Assembly (NCBI RefSeq): GCF_022548875.1
Contig: NZ_JAKZEW010000016.1
Span: 19,382 to 83,381, forward strand
Source of the DNA: Glycomyces sp. L485
GTDB taxonomy: Bacteria > Actinomycetota > Actinomycetes > Mycobacteriales > Micromonosporaceae
Reading direction: 5' to 3'
Length of the DNA stretch: 64,000 bases
Part shown: piece by piece, positions 28,593 through 37,083 of the stretch
How positions within the stretch are numbered: the stretch's first letter is position 1
Layout of the letters: each line of letters opens with the position of its first letter
Made by a program: the position numbers and the translations under genes
Notes under the pieces: generated by a model
The model's database searches: none
Told to the model about the DNA's origin: nothing
The model's input: the letters and a program-made list of their open reading frames with translations, nothing else

Positions 28593-29944
28593 CGGTACCG
28601 CCTCCTGACCAGGGCCGCGAGGACGTTGTCGAGCGAGGCCGAGCCGCTCCACGGCTCGACGGCGACGCCGAGGTCGCTCAGCTCCATGACGGTGTTGGAC
28701 CGGTTCAAACGCCACAGCCGCTCCGCGTACGGCGTCCAGTGCGTGCGCATCGGCGGGGCGACATAGTCGGGCAGGGTGTCGACGCACAGCACCGCGCGGC
28801 CCGAGCGGGCCAGCGCGGCGACCAGGCCGACGGAGCGGTCGGTGAGCAGCGGCGTGAACACGACATGGAGGCTGCGCTGGTTGTCGAGCTGTCGGCGCAG
28901 CATGTCGACCGACGGCGGCAGCGGGTCGGGCGGGATGTCGACCGAAGCGAGCCAGCGCAGCACCGCGGTGTTGTGGCGCCGGCCCGCGCCGCCCCGCATG
29001 CGGCGCCCGCGCGAGCCGAACTCGACGCAGCCGACGCGGTCGCCTTGAAGCGCGTAGTGGGCGGCGACGGCTCCGGCGGCTCGGACGGTCAGGTCGGCCA
29101 CGGACGCGGTGCCGTCGATGCCGCCGGACTCGCCCGCCTCGAGCTGGAGGTCGAGGATGAGGGTGACGTCGGTGTCGCGTTCGGACAGCGTGGCGTTGAC
29201 GTAGAGCTCCTGGGAGCGGGCGGAGGTGCGCCAGTCTATGCGGCGGAGCCGGTCGCCGGGCTGGTAGAGCCGGACTTCGGCGAGTTCGCCGGAGTCGCCG
29301 AGGCGGCGGGAGCGGTGGACGCCGGCGACGCCGTCGGCGAACGGCAGGGACTCGGCCGATTCGAACCAGTCGGGGACGGGCAGGACCCACACCTTCGTGG
29401 ACGGGACGACTTGGACGGTGGTCTCCAGCAGGCCGCCGCAGGCGAAGGACTGGACGTGCATGGGCCCCAGGTGGTGGCCGCCCCAGCGGCGGGCGTGTCC
29501 GGCGACGGTCATCTCGCGGGCGCTGGCCGGTCCGATGCGCTCGGCGAAGTCGCCGCGGCCGACGTGCAGTTCGATGAAGTGGTCGGCGGCGGCGGTGACG
29601 AGGGTGGTTACGGGAGCGGGCTCGGCGTTGGCGACGGTGAGGACGGCCGTGGCGGTGCCGCCTTCGGCGCAGGTGTCGTCGGTGACGCCGAGGGTGGTCT
29701 TCGGAACGGCGGTGGGCCTCTCGCGCAGGAGCAGGGCGGTGCCGACGACGAAGGGGGCGGCGAGGAGCGCGAGGTCCACGCGCCCGAAGGCGACCGAGGC
29801 GAGCAGGCAGGCGGTGGCGATGACGACGGCCCGGGTGAGGGAGGCGGTGCGGCGCCACTCGACGGGTTTCTCGCGGGGACGCTGCCGCGGCGTCCGGGCG
29901 TTGTCGGTGCGCAGACGCAGCGCCGGGTCGGCTGCCAGGCTCAT
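28589..29944 (-). CDS. DUF58 domain protein (VWA-like) linked to MoxR
   Basis: The 451-residue protein has two transmembrane helices near residues 35-75, a beta-rich extracytoplasmic-like middle and the DUF58 signature RLYQPGDRLRRIDWRTSAR, followed by a von Willebrand A-like C-terminal part (ATLSERDTDVTLILDLQ). DUF58 proteins accompany MoxR AAA+ ATPases and are thought to be chaperone or metal-insertion partners at the membrane. The ATG overlaps the MoxR stop as ATGA. Confidence 0.9.
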   Translation of the reverse strand: MSLAADPALRLRTDNARTPRQRPREKPVEWRRTASLTRAVVIATACLLASVAFGRVDLALLAAPFVVGTALLLRERPTAVPKTTLGVTDDTCAEGGTATAVLTVANAEPAPVTTLVTAAADHFIELHVGRGDFAERIGPASAREMTVAGHARRWGGHHLGPMHVQSFACGGLLETTVQVVPSTKVWVLPVPDWFESAESLPFADGVAGVHRSRRLGDSGELAEVRLYQPGDRLRRIDWRTSARSQELYVNATLSERDTDVTLILDLQLEAGESGGIDGTASVADLTVRAAGAVAAHYALQGDRVGCVEFGSRGRRMRGGAGRRHNTAVLRWLASVDIPPDPLPPSVDMLRRQLDNQRSLHVVFTPLLTDRSVGLVAALARSGRAVLCVDTLPDYVAPPMRTHWTPYAERLWRLNRSNTVMELSDLGVAVEPWSGSASLDNVLAALVRRRYR

Positions 29945-30951
29945 CGTCGGGCGGGGATCTCGCCGTAGGTGGGACTCTGTGCGGTCTGGGGGGCGTCGAC
30001 GCCGTGGCAGATGTCGGCGACGACGACGGCCGGGTCGATGCGGCGCATCCACAGTTCGGGGCGCAGGGTGATGCGGTGGGCGAGCGCGGCGCCGGCGACG
30101 CCTTTGACGTCGTCGGGGGTGACGAAGTCGCGTCCGGCGAGGACGGCCAGGGCGCGGGAGGCGAGCAGCAGCGCGAGCGACCCGCGCGGCGAGGCGCCGA
30201 CCTGGAGCTGCGAATGGTTCCGGGTGGCGGCGACGATGGCGACGATGTAGCGGCCGACGGAGTCTTCGACGGTGACGTGTTCGAGGGCCTGCTGCATCTT
30301 GACGAGGGTCTCGGCGTCGATGACCGGTGAGAGTTCGGCGTCCTCCTGCCTTCTGGAGATGCGGCGCTGGAGGACCTCCCATTCCTCGTTCTCATCCGGG
30401 TAGCCGAACGAGACTCGGAGCAGGAACCGGTCGAGCTGCGCTTCGGGCAGCTGGTAGGTGCCTTCGAACTCGACGGGGTTCGAGGTCGCCAGCACCGTGA
30501 AGGGCCGCGGCAGCCGATACGTCTCGCCTTCCACGGAGACCTGCCGCTCCTGCATGGCCTCCAGCAGAGCGGACTGAGTCTTCGGCGGGGTCCGGTTGAT
30601 CTCGTCGGCCAGCAGCAGGTTCGTGTGCACGGGCCCCTTGCGGTAGACGAACTCGCCGGTCTTCTGGTTGTACAGGAATGAGCCTGTGACATCGGCGGGC
30701 AGCAGATCCGGCGTGAACTGCAGCCGCCGGAAGTCGAGCCCGAGGCTCTGCGCGAAGCACCGGGCGGTGAGGGTCTTCCCGAGGCCGGGCAGATCCTCCA
30801 GCAGGATGTGTCCCCCGGCCAGGATCCCGGCGAGCACGAGCCGCAGCGACTCCTCTTTGCCGACGATGACCGACTGGACGGACCCCAGGACCGCCTGGGA
30901 GTGCCGCGCCACCTCGTCGAGGCTGATCGGCGGGCTGTCGTCGTGCTGCAT
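29941..30951 (-). CDS. MoxR-family AAA+ ATPase
   Basis: The 336-residue ATPase has Walker A PGLGKT (about 55-60), Walker B LLLADEINR (112-120), sensor LATSNPVEFEGTYQLPEAQLDRF (quoted in parts: LATSNP, GTYQLPEAQLDRF) and the C-terminal helical lid. MoxR proteins act as chaperones that activate or assemble membrane or metal proteins with DUF58 partners. Its ATG shares one base with the upstream stop (TGATG). It is the centre of a six-gene operon. Confidence 0.94.
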   Translation of the reverse strand: MQHDDSPPISLDEVARHSQAVLGSVQSVIVGKEESLRLVLAGILAGGHILLEDLPGLGKTLTARCFAQSLGLDFRRLQFTPDLLPADVTGSFLYNQKTGEFVYRKGPVHTNLLLADEINRTPPKTQSALLEAMQERQVSVEGETYRLPRPFTVLATSNPVEFEGTYQLPEAQLDRFLLRVSFGYPDENEEWEVLQRRISRRQEDAELSPVIDAETLVKMQQALEHVTVEDSVGRYIVAIVAATRNHSQLQVGASPRGSLALLLASRALAVLAGRDFVTPDDVKGVAGAALAHRITLRPELWMRRIDPAVVVADICHGVDAPQTAQSPTYGEIPARR

Positions 30952-31460
30952 CAGATCTCCTCGATCTTGGTGAGGTATTCGTCGAGCTGCCAGGGTGTCG
31001 GGCAGTCGGCGACCGGTCGGGTGAGGAACGCGTAGGTGCGTTCGCCGAGCAGCTCGCGGCACTGCTCGGGGTCGGCCTCCATGGAGAGCCCTCGGCGCAG
31101 GCGGAGACGCTCGTCGACAAGTTCGACGAGCTGGCGCTTGACGGAGCCGCTCTCGAAGCGGCCGGGTTTGGTCTCGGCGAAGATGAGCTGGTCCTCCCAG
31201 CGGTTGACCTCGACGAAGGGCCGCCAGGTGGGGGCGTTGACGGTGCGGGTGAACAGTTCGGGGGCCGGTTCGGCGTCGGTGCGGAGGGCCGAGACGATCG
31301 AGCCGGCGGCGAGCGAGGCCAACCCCAGGAGCACCAGCTGCCACAGCAGCAGGTCGACGCCGGAGAGGCGCGCGAGCCCCCAGATCGCCGCTGCCGCGGC
31401 GACGACGCCGACGGCGGGCCAGAACGGTACTCGCCCGAACGGGGCGAGGAACTCCCTCAT
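30951..31460 (-). CDS. Uncharacterised membrane protein beside MoxR
   Basis: The 169-residue protein has two hydrophobic helices (about residues 14-32 and 38-58), then a cytoplasmic domain with FVEVNRWEDQLIFAETKPGR and charged helices. It is a usual member of actinobacterial MoxR-DUF58-DUF4129 clusters but I recognise no named domain. Its ATG overlaps the DUF4129-like gene stop as ATGA. Confidence 0.72.
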   Translation of the reverse strand: MREFLAPFGRVPFWPAVGVVAAAAAIWGLARLSGVDLLLWQLVLLGLASLAAGSIVSALRTDAEPAPELFTRTVNAPTWRPFVEVNRWEDQLIFAETKPGRFESGSVKRQLVELVDERLRLRRGLSMEADPEQCRELLGERTYAFLTRPVADCPTPWQLDEYLTKIEEI

Positions 31461-32155
31461 CGCCTCTCCCGGACGCCGAGCTGCCGCTGCAGGTCGACGA
31501 GTGCGTCCCGGGCACGGTCACGATCGGCCTCGCCGACCGCATGGGGCGAATACCGGGCCAATAGATAGGCCTCCGACAGCCGCTTGAGCGACTCGCCGTC
31601 CAACTCATGGTGCTGCAGCAGCTTCCGCACCAGATCAGAAGGCGTGTCGGACGGCTCCCGCGGGATCCCGACCCGCTCGCCGGCGCCTTCGAAATGCACC
31701 CAGCAGGCGATGATGGCGCTGCGCGGGTCGGCCCCGAGGTCGATCTCGGCGAGCCCGGCCGCGACGGCCCGCTCGACGAGGGCGATGTCGCGATGGAGGT
31801 GCTCGGGTTCGGGCTCTGGCCGGGCCTCGCGGACCTCGGTGTCGACGAGCCACCACATGAGGCGCCTCGCCAGGAACACCAGCAGCAGCGAGACCGGAAC
31901 TCCGACGAGGATCGCCAGCGCCAGCCATGAGATCCATGAGGGCAGCGAGGCGTCATCCCGCACTTCCTCGGGCATCTCCTGGGTCGGCGGGAGTTCCTCG
32001 GGCTGCGGAGCGAGGGCCGGAGGTTCGCGGGTGCCCTCCATCTGGAACGGCAGCTCGCCCTCACGCCACTGAACTCCAGTCCCGTGGGCGGCGAGCCCGA
32101 CGACGATGAGCGCGGCGACGGCCACGACGACGGGCAGCCAGCGGTGGCGCGTCAA
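31457..32155 (-). CDS. DUF4129-like membrane protein
   Basis: The 232-residue product has an N-terminal membrane helix (about 6-24), a proline/glutamate-rich exported segment, a second helix (about 72-95), then a cytoplasmic tail with ALVERAVAAGLAEIDLG, IIACWVHFEGAGE and LLARYSPHAVGEADRDRARDAL, the pattern of DUF4129. It is the likely first gene of the operon. The start appears to be TTG at 32153-32155; no better start is seen in frame. Confidence 0.75.
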   Translation of the reverse strand: MTRHRWLPVVVAVAALIVVGLAAHGTGVQWREGELPFQMEGTREPPALAPQPEELPPTQEMPEEVRDDASLPSWISWLALAILVGVPVSLLLVFLARRLMWWLVDTEVREARPEPEPEHLHRDIALVERAVAAGLAEIDLGADPRSAIIACWVHFEGAGERVGIPREPSDTPSDLVRKLLQHHELDGESLKRLSEAYLLARYSPHAVGEADRDRARDALVDLQRQLGVRERR

Positions 32156-32291
32156 CCCGCGCTCCGCTTCTGGATGATGGGCCGTACCGAGACGGCGTGA
32201 GTCATGGGAAAACCTCGTGAGGGCGACTTCAACTCATGTTGCGTGACGCCCACCATAACGCCCGAACCGCACTGCCGCCCACCAGCCCTGC

Positions 32292-33290
32292 TCACCGTTG
32301 ATACCGCTTGGCGAGGTACTCCTCCACTGCTGCTCGGCTGCTCAGCCACCGGCCGGCCTCGTTCTTCGCCGCGCGAAGTCGGCCGCGGATGGCGGCGGCG
32401 CGAAGCGACGGCTCATTCACCGCATCGGTTGTGAGACTCGCCAACGGCACCAGTTGCTCTCGCGCCGCGAGCGCGGGCAGGGCGAACCGCTCAATGCTGT
32501 CCAGCACCTGTCGGACCAGCATTTCGGCAAGTCTCGAGAGGTTTCCCGCGTCGGCGGCCTGCAGACAGTCGAGGTAGCGATCGCGATGCCGTTTCTCGAT
32601 GACGATCGGCGTGAACCCCCGCCGGGCCAGCAGCAGATTGAGCAGCAGACGACCGGTGCGGCCGTTCCCGTCAATGAACGGGTGGACCTGCTCGAACCGA
32701 TGGTGAAGGTAGGCGAACCGCTCCATCACATGTCCACCTGGAAGTTCGTCCATACCGCAGGCCTCGTCGACCCAGGTTCGCATCTGCGAATCGACCTCGG
32801 TCCAGGACGGCGGCTTCATGCCGCCCGGGAACCTCGCTATCTGGTGACGCCGGAAATCGCCGGGGCCTTCTTGTTCGGAGGCGTGCGGATGCGGTTCGAC
32901 CTCCCAGACGAGCCGCATGGTCTGGTAGTGGACATTGCGGACCTCCTGCAATGTCAGCAGAGGCCGGTCCGCCTGTCCGGCGCCCCCGCGCCTCGCCTGG
33001 CTATAGACCCACTTTGCGGCGTCCGCGTACCCGCGTACCTCGAGGTATTCGACCATCGGCTTCGCATGGGTGGTCCGGCCCCGTTCGAGCAGTTGCTCCA
33101 CATCCTCCAAGGCGAGCGTGTTGCCCTCGATGGCCGTGCTGTGGTGAGTGTCGCGGTGCCACAGGTCCGACCAGATGTCGGCGGCCTGCTCCTCACTCGG
33201 GAGGCCGCCGTAATCCTCATTGAGCTGGGCTATCGCAGCGTCGAGACGCTCGTACAACGAGCGCCGAGAGGGCCTTCCGCGGGGAGCCAT
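32292..33290 (-). CDS. Fic-family protein with N-terminal inhibitory motif
   Basis: The 332-residue protein has the complete active-site loop HPFIDGNGRTGR at residues 203-214 (catalytic H203), needed for AMP transfer to protein hydroxyls. It has STAIEGN at 51-57, the (S/T)xxxE(G/N) inhibitory helix of class II Fic proteins. Thus it should be an auto-inhibited adenylyltransferase. The C-terminal 90 residues are helical with an RYQR end and may be a winged helix. ATG 33290 sits 3 bp after GGGAGG; ATG 33293 is adjacent. A TACAAT box (33325-33330) lies upstream in an AT-rich gap of 101 bp below the CHAT gene. Confidence 0.9.
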   Translation of the reverse strand: MAPRGRPSRRSLYERLDAAIAQLNEDYGGLPSEEQAADIWSDLWHRDTHHSTAIEGNTLALEDVEQLLERGRTTHAKPMVEYLEVRGYADAAKWVYSQARRGGAGQADRPLLTLQEVRNVHYQTMRLVWEVEPHPHASEQEGPGDFRRHQIARFPGGMKPPSWTEVDSQMRTWVDEACGMDELPGGHVMERFAYLHHRFEQVHPFIDGNGRTGRLLLNLLLARRGFTPIVIEKRHRDRYLDCLQAADAGNLSRLAEMLVRQVLDSIERFALPALAAREQLVPLASLTTDAVNEPSLRAAAIRGRLRAAKNEAGRWLSSRAAVEEYLAKRYQR

Positions 33291-33391
33291 CATCCTCCCA
33301 AAAGAGTTCGGCAATGAAAGAATTATTGTATCGAACACATTTGATGATCTGGGTGAAGCGACCTCGGCAGGAAGGGCAACAAGCACCAGGG

Positions 33392-35929
33392 TCAAGACTG
33401 GTTTGCGATCCCGGATAACGCGCCGAAGCAGACGAAGGGGTGCCATGGGCGGTTCTCCCCCACTGCGGCGAGGGCTTCGGCCGGGCTCGCTCCTGTGGCG
33501 CAGCAGCGGTGGTAGTCGACCATCATCTCGGCGGCAAGATCGTCGGGGACGCGGCCGAGGCTGGAGACGACGGTGGGGGTGCCGGCGTGAAGGAGAGCGG
33601 CGGTGAAACCGAGCGTCTCGTGCCCCACGGCGACGGTCGAACGCCCGAGATCGCAGGAGGACAACACGACGTGCCCGGGCGGCTGGTCGAGGCCGAGGAG
33701 CTCATAAGCGTTGAGCGGGCCCTGGCGAAAGTCGAGCCGGGAGAACAGGACGTTGTCGGGCTCATGGTGCCCGTGGGCGGCGAGGTGTGCCACCGAGGCG
33801 CCGTCGAGGGCTTTGAGGATCAGTTCGGGATCGGACTCGTCGGCGCGCATGAGGTGCGCACCGGGGTATAGGTCCGCGATCGAATCGATCTCGGTTCCAG
33901 CGGTGTTCAGCGCGGGACCCGCGGCGACGAGCGCGGGTCCGTGGACCGCAGGGCGACTGACGGCGCGCATCCAAGCTTCGGAGGACGGAGCGACGGTCAT
34001 TGGGCGCCCACGGAGCGGAGGCAGCAAAGGCCAAGGTACCCAGGCGATCTGGCTATGCGGCACGATGACGACCTGCCGGTCGCCGACGAACTCGCTGATC
34101 GGATACCAAATGCCGTCAGCAAGTGCCTCGGCATTGCGGCGCAGCGAACCTTCGACGCTGAGTCGCAGGCGATCAGGAAGCTTGAACGGCGCGCCCAGCG
34201 CATCGAGGTCCGCTCCGAGGCGACGGCCGGTCTCGGCGGCGGCATCGAGTTTCATCAGCTGAACATGCCGAATCGATCCCGCCCCGGCGAGCACCGCGCG
34301 CAGATAGCCGCCGACCTCGAAGAGGTTGACGATGACCGTGCCGCGTTCTCGCGCGCGCTCGTGAATTCGCTCGGCCGGGATTCGCTCGGACTGCTGACGC
34401 GGCCCCGGCTTCGTCCTGTCGTAAGCGCGGATCTCCTCTTCGAGTTCATGAACGCGCTTCAGCGCCTCATCCGCCTCCTTGCCCTCGACTTGCAAGTCCC
34501 ACAGGCGCTGCCGCGCCTGGCGCAGACGCGCCAGAGCCTCGCGCGCCTCGGGGTCCGCACTCGGCTTCACAGGAGGAATGCGCAGGGCCTGTCCGCGACA
34601 ACGCTCGGCCCATTCCAGCATCATCACGGGACTTCCACTCGTGGTGGCTCCAGTCAGTCCCATGCTCGCGAGCTGAATGCCGAGTGCCGACACGCCCGCC
34701 TGAAACTCCATGGAGCCGAACTGGGTCCGATACTCGTCGAGTAGGTTCAAGCCGGCCTGAAGCGCCGGGAACGGGTCCCGGTTCCGTGCCCGAGCCAGTT
34801 CGGCCAGCGCCAGATGCCGCGCCAAGTTCGCAGGAAGCTGCTCGTATCCCTGCGCCTCCAGCGGCCGAGAAAGCCGTTCCTGAGCGGTCTCCAGATCGCC
34901 TGCACGGATGTACGAGCGAGCCGCCAGAATCCTGGCCTGGTCTAGGCGCAGGGTCAGACCGCGGCTTTCAAGCGCGTCGCAGAGCCTGTCCACCTTGCTG
35001 GAAAAACCGGAGTCGTCACGTTCGGCGTCGAACCTTGCCTGGAGTACCAATAGCTGCGCGAGAAAGGACCACGTCTCGATGCCTTGCGAGTACAGCGAAT
35101 CCAGAGCCTGCCGCGCCCAGGTCTCCGCCATTTCGTAGTCGCCCGATTCATGGGCGATCACGGCTCGGCGGTATTCGGTGAAGGCGGAGTTGCGAACATC
35201 GCCGTGCAGCCGCCAACTGGCGATGGCCTCATCGCAGTGCTCTCCGGCCTGTCGATTCATGCCGACTCGCATGAGCGCCTCCGCGTAGGAGCCATTGACA
35301 AATGCTTCCAGCTCGGGAGCATGCTCACGGTACAGAAGTCGCACTTGCTCGAATCCGGAGATCGCCCGAGTGATCTCCCCGAGATCCAGCCAGAACAGCG
35401 CCTCAGCATGTTGAGCCTTGGTTGAATGCACATGATGGCCCGCAACTGCGAACAGCTCACGGGCACGCTGTTCGCTCTTGAGCCCTTTCTGGAGCTCTCC
35501 AAGCTCTCGCCAGACCGCTGCCCGGTTGTGGAACAAAGCCCCGTAGAGCCAATCGGGCCCATGCTCCTCTAGCATGGGCTCTGCTTTTTCGAACCACTTC
35601 AGCGCCTCGGGTAGTCGGCCGTTCTGCCATAGGATGAAGGCTCTTTGATGGAGCAACATCCCGCGGTCTGCCGGTGTTGCACAAGAGTCAGCATGATCCA
35701 GCATCGCCAGCCCCGAAGGAGCGTCCCCGGAGAAAGCCAACCCGGGTGCGCGGATCGCCAGAATCATTACAGCCAGGCGAGCTGTGGCTGTGCCAGAAAC
35801 TGGGGGATTCTCGGGATCCCATCCCAACAGCCCCAGCGCATGTTCAAGCACTTCGGTCGCTTCAACGATTCGACCGCGTCGTTGCAGACGCTGACCACGT
35901 GAGAACAGTCGCCAGGCGCGGGGAAGCAT
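33392..35929 (-). CDS. TPR-CHAT caspase-like protease
   Basis: The 845-residue protein has about 400 residues of TPR-like helical repeats (for example LHQRAFILWQNGRLPEALKW, LFHNRAAVWRELGELQKGL), a coiled linker (about 470-530) and a C-terminal CHAT domain. The dyad is visible: HLAAHGHH (H719) and VLSSCDLGRS (C759), followed by ALLHAGTPTVVSSLG. CHAT domains are clan CD cysteine peptidases related to caspases and separase, acting as effectors in bacterial conflict systems and in Craspase. No signal peptide or membrane helix is seen. It lies 10 bp after the 177-residue gene, last of four tightly packed genes. Confidence 0.92.
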   Translation of the reverse strand: MLPRAWRLFSRGQRLQRRGRIVEATEVLEHALGLLGWDPENPPVSGTATARLAVMILAIRAPGLAFSGDAPSGLAMLDHADSCATPADRGMLLHQRAFILWQNGRLPEALKWFEKAEPMLEEHGPDWLYGALFHNRAAVWRELGELQKGLKSEQRARELFAVAGHHVHSTKAQHAEALFWLDLGEITRAISGFEQVRLLYREHAPELEAFVNGSYAEALMRVGMNRQAGEHCDEAIASWRLHGDVRNSAFTEYRRAVIAHESGDYEMAETWARQALDSLYSQGIETWSFLAQLLVLQARFDAERDDSGFSSKVDRLCDALESRGLTLRLDQARILAARSYIRAGDLETAQERLSRPLEAQGYEQLPANLARHLALAELARARNRDPFPALQAGLNLLDEYRTQFGSMEFQAGVSALGIQLASMGLTGATTSGSPVMMLEWAERCRGQALRIPPVKPSADPEAREALARLRQARQRLWDLQVEGKEADEALKRVHELEEEIRAYDRTKPGPRQQSERIPAERIHERARERGTVIVNLFEVGGYLRAVLAGAGSIRHVQLMKLDAAAETGRRLGADLDALGAPFKLPDRLRLSVEGSLRRNAEALADGIWYPISEFVGDRQVVIVPHSQIAWVPWPLLPPLRGRPMTVAPSSEAWMRAVSRPAVHGPALVAAGPALNTAGTEIDSIADLYPGAHLMRADESDPELILKALDGASVAHLAAHGHHEPDNVLFSRLDFRQGPLNAYELLGLDQPPGHVVLSSCDLGRSTVAVGHETLGFTAALLHAGTPTVVSSLGRVPDDLAAEMMVDYHRCCATGASPAEALAAVGENRPWHPFVCFGALSGIANQS

Positions 35930-35939
35930 TCTTCACATG

Positions 35940-36473
35940 CTACAGCCGTACTGCTGGCGTTACTACCACCGCCGGGAGCCCATCCCTCTGCAATTCCTCG
36001 CTCGGGCGGATGACCATCTGGAACATATCCCCATGAGGTAGGCCCTCGAGCACGAAACGGCCGCTCTCTTCAGTCGATGCCCTCCGAGTCCCTTCGGGAC
36101 TTCGCAGCTCGACCTCATAAGTCCCCTCTGGACCGATCCACCCGTCGAGCCGCACTTCGCCTGCTGCGGAAGGTCGCGGCGTGACCATAACCGTCACAGT
36201 CTCACAGTCGAAGGTGATCGAAGCTGGATCACCTTGGCCGACAGCGAGTTCGGTTTCACCTCTTACGAGAGTGAACTCGGTCGGCCTTGAGATTCCGGCA
36301 ACTCGCGCGTCGAGTTCGGCTTCTAGTTCCAGGGCGAACAGCACTCGTTCATTGAGGTCGTCCGGGATCGGATCGTCCCTGCCGTGAAGCTCGTTGATCA
36401 CCGTCATGATGCGCTGATCGCAGGAGTCCAACGGCTCGTTCTCACCCTGCCCGTCGTGTTCAGGCCGCGTCAT
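35940..36473 (-). CDS. Small two-part protein with carboxypeptidase-regulatory-like beta domain; possible sigma-factor partner
   Basis: The 177-residue protein has an acidic helical N-terminal part (about residues 1-60, including DDLNERVLFALELEAELDAR) and a beta-rich C-terminal part (about 95-177) with GEVRLDGWIGPEGTYEVELR and GRFVLEGLPHGDMFQMVI, like a carboxypeptidase-regulatory/CnaB-type sandwich. There is no transmembrane helix or zinc anti-sigma motif. The ATG at 36473 lies 14 bp inside the sigma-factor gene, so the two are coupled. I infer it may bind or hold the sigma factor and be the protease substrate; a direct family match is not claimed. Confidence 0.75.
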   Translation of the reverse strand: MTRPEHDGQGENEPLDSCDQRIMTVINELHGRDDPIPDDLNERVLFALELEAELDARVAGISRPTEFTLVRGETELAVGQGDPASITFDCETVTVMVTPRPSAAGEVRLDGWIGPEGTYEVELRSPEGTRRASTEESGRFVLEGLPHGDMFQMVIRPSEELQRDGLPAVVVTPAVRL

Positions 36474-37074
36474 CGTCCCGCTCCTCACCTCTGCCCCAGG
36501 CCGGATCGGCCAGCAGCGTCTTCCTCAACTTGTTCAGGCATCGGCCCCTGGTGGGGCCGATGCTTCCCCTCTTCATCCCCAGTGTTGCGGCGATGTCGTC
36601 ATAGTCGGGCCGATCGGCAGCCGCCACATAGGCGAGCAGCCGTCGGCACCTCTCTGGCTGTGCAAGGAATGCGCGTCGGACGGCCTCGTGCTCGGTATCG
36701 CGGACCAGGCCGTCCTCAATACCCTCGATGGTCGGCTCCTGAATGTCGATGGGATCGGCGACGATCTCGCGGCGGGAGCCGCCGATCAACCTCCAGGCTT
36801 CGCGTCTGACCGTAGTGAGCAGCCACTTCGTCAATGCTCGCGGTTGTTCCAACTCATTTCCCGGGCGCCACAGGCGAAGCCACGCCGTCTGCACGGCATC
36901 GGCGGCGCTCTCCCGATCGAGTCCGGCTCGACGCGCCGCTCTCCAGAGCAGCTCGTTGAGTTCCTCGACCAATGTCCGCTGGGCCTTCTTGTCACCAGCA
37001 CGCGCAGCGAGATACAACTGTGCCCGTCTGTCATAGTCCACAGCAGCCACCGAATGAGCCGGAATCGCGTTCAT
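36460..37074 (-). CDS. ECF-type RNA polymerase sigma factor
   Basis: The 204-residue protein has sigma region 2 (about residues 30-100: AADAVQTAWLRLWRPGN, TKWLLTTVRREAWRL) and region 4 (about 135-195: RPDYDDIAATLGMKRGSIG, RGRCLNKLRKTLL). There is no region 3 and no C-terminal SnoaL extension. It starts 9 bp after the subtilisin gene and overlaps the 177-residue gene by 14 bp. Instead of a membrane anti-sigma factor, it is flanked by two proteases, suggesting proteolytic control. Confidence 0.92.
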   Translation of the reverse strand: MNAIPAHSVAAVDYDRRAQLYLAARAGDKKAQRTLVEELNELLWRAARRAGLDRESAADAVQTAWLRLWRPGNELEQPRALTKWLLTTVRREAWRLIGGSRREIVADPIDIQEPTIEGIEDGLVRDTEHEAVRRAFLAQPERCRRLLAYVAAADRPDYDDIAATLGMKRGSIGPTRGRCLNKLRKTLLADPAWGRGEERDDDAA

Positions 37075-37083
37075 TTCTTCAGG

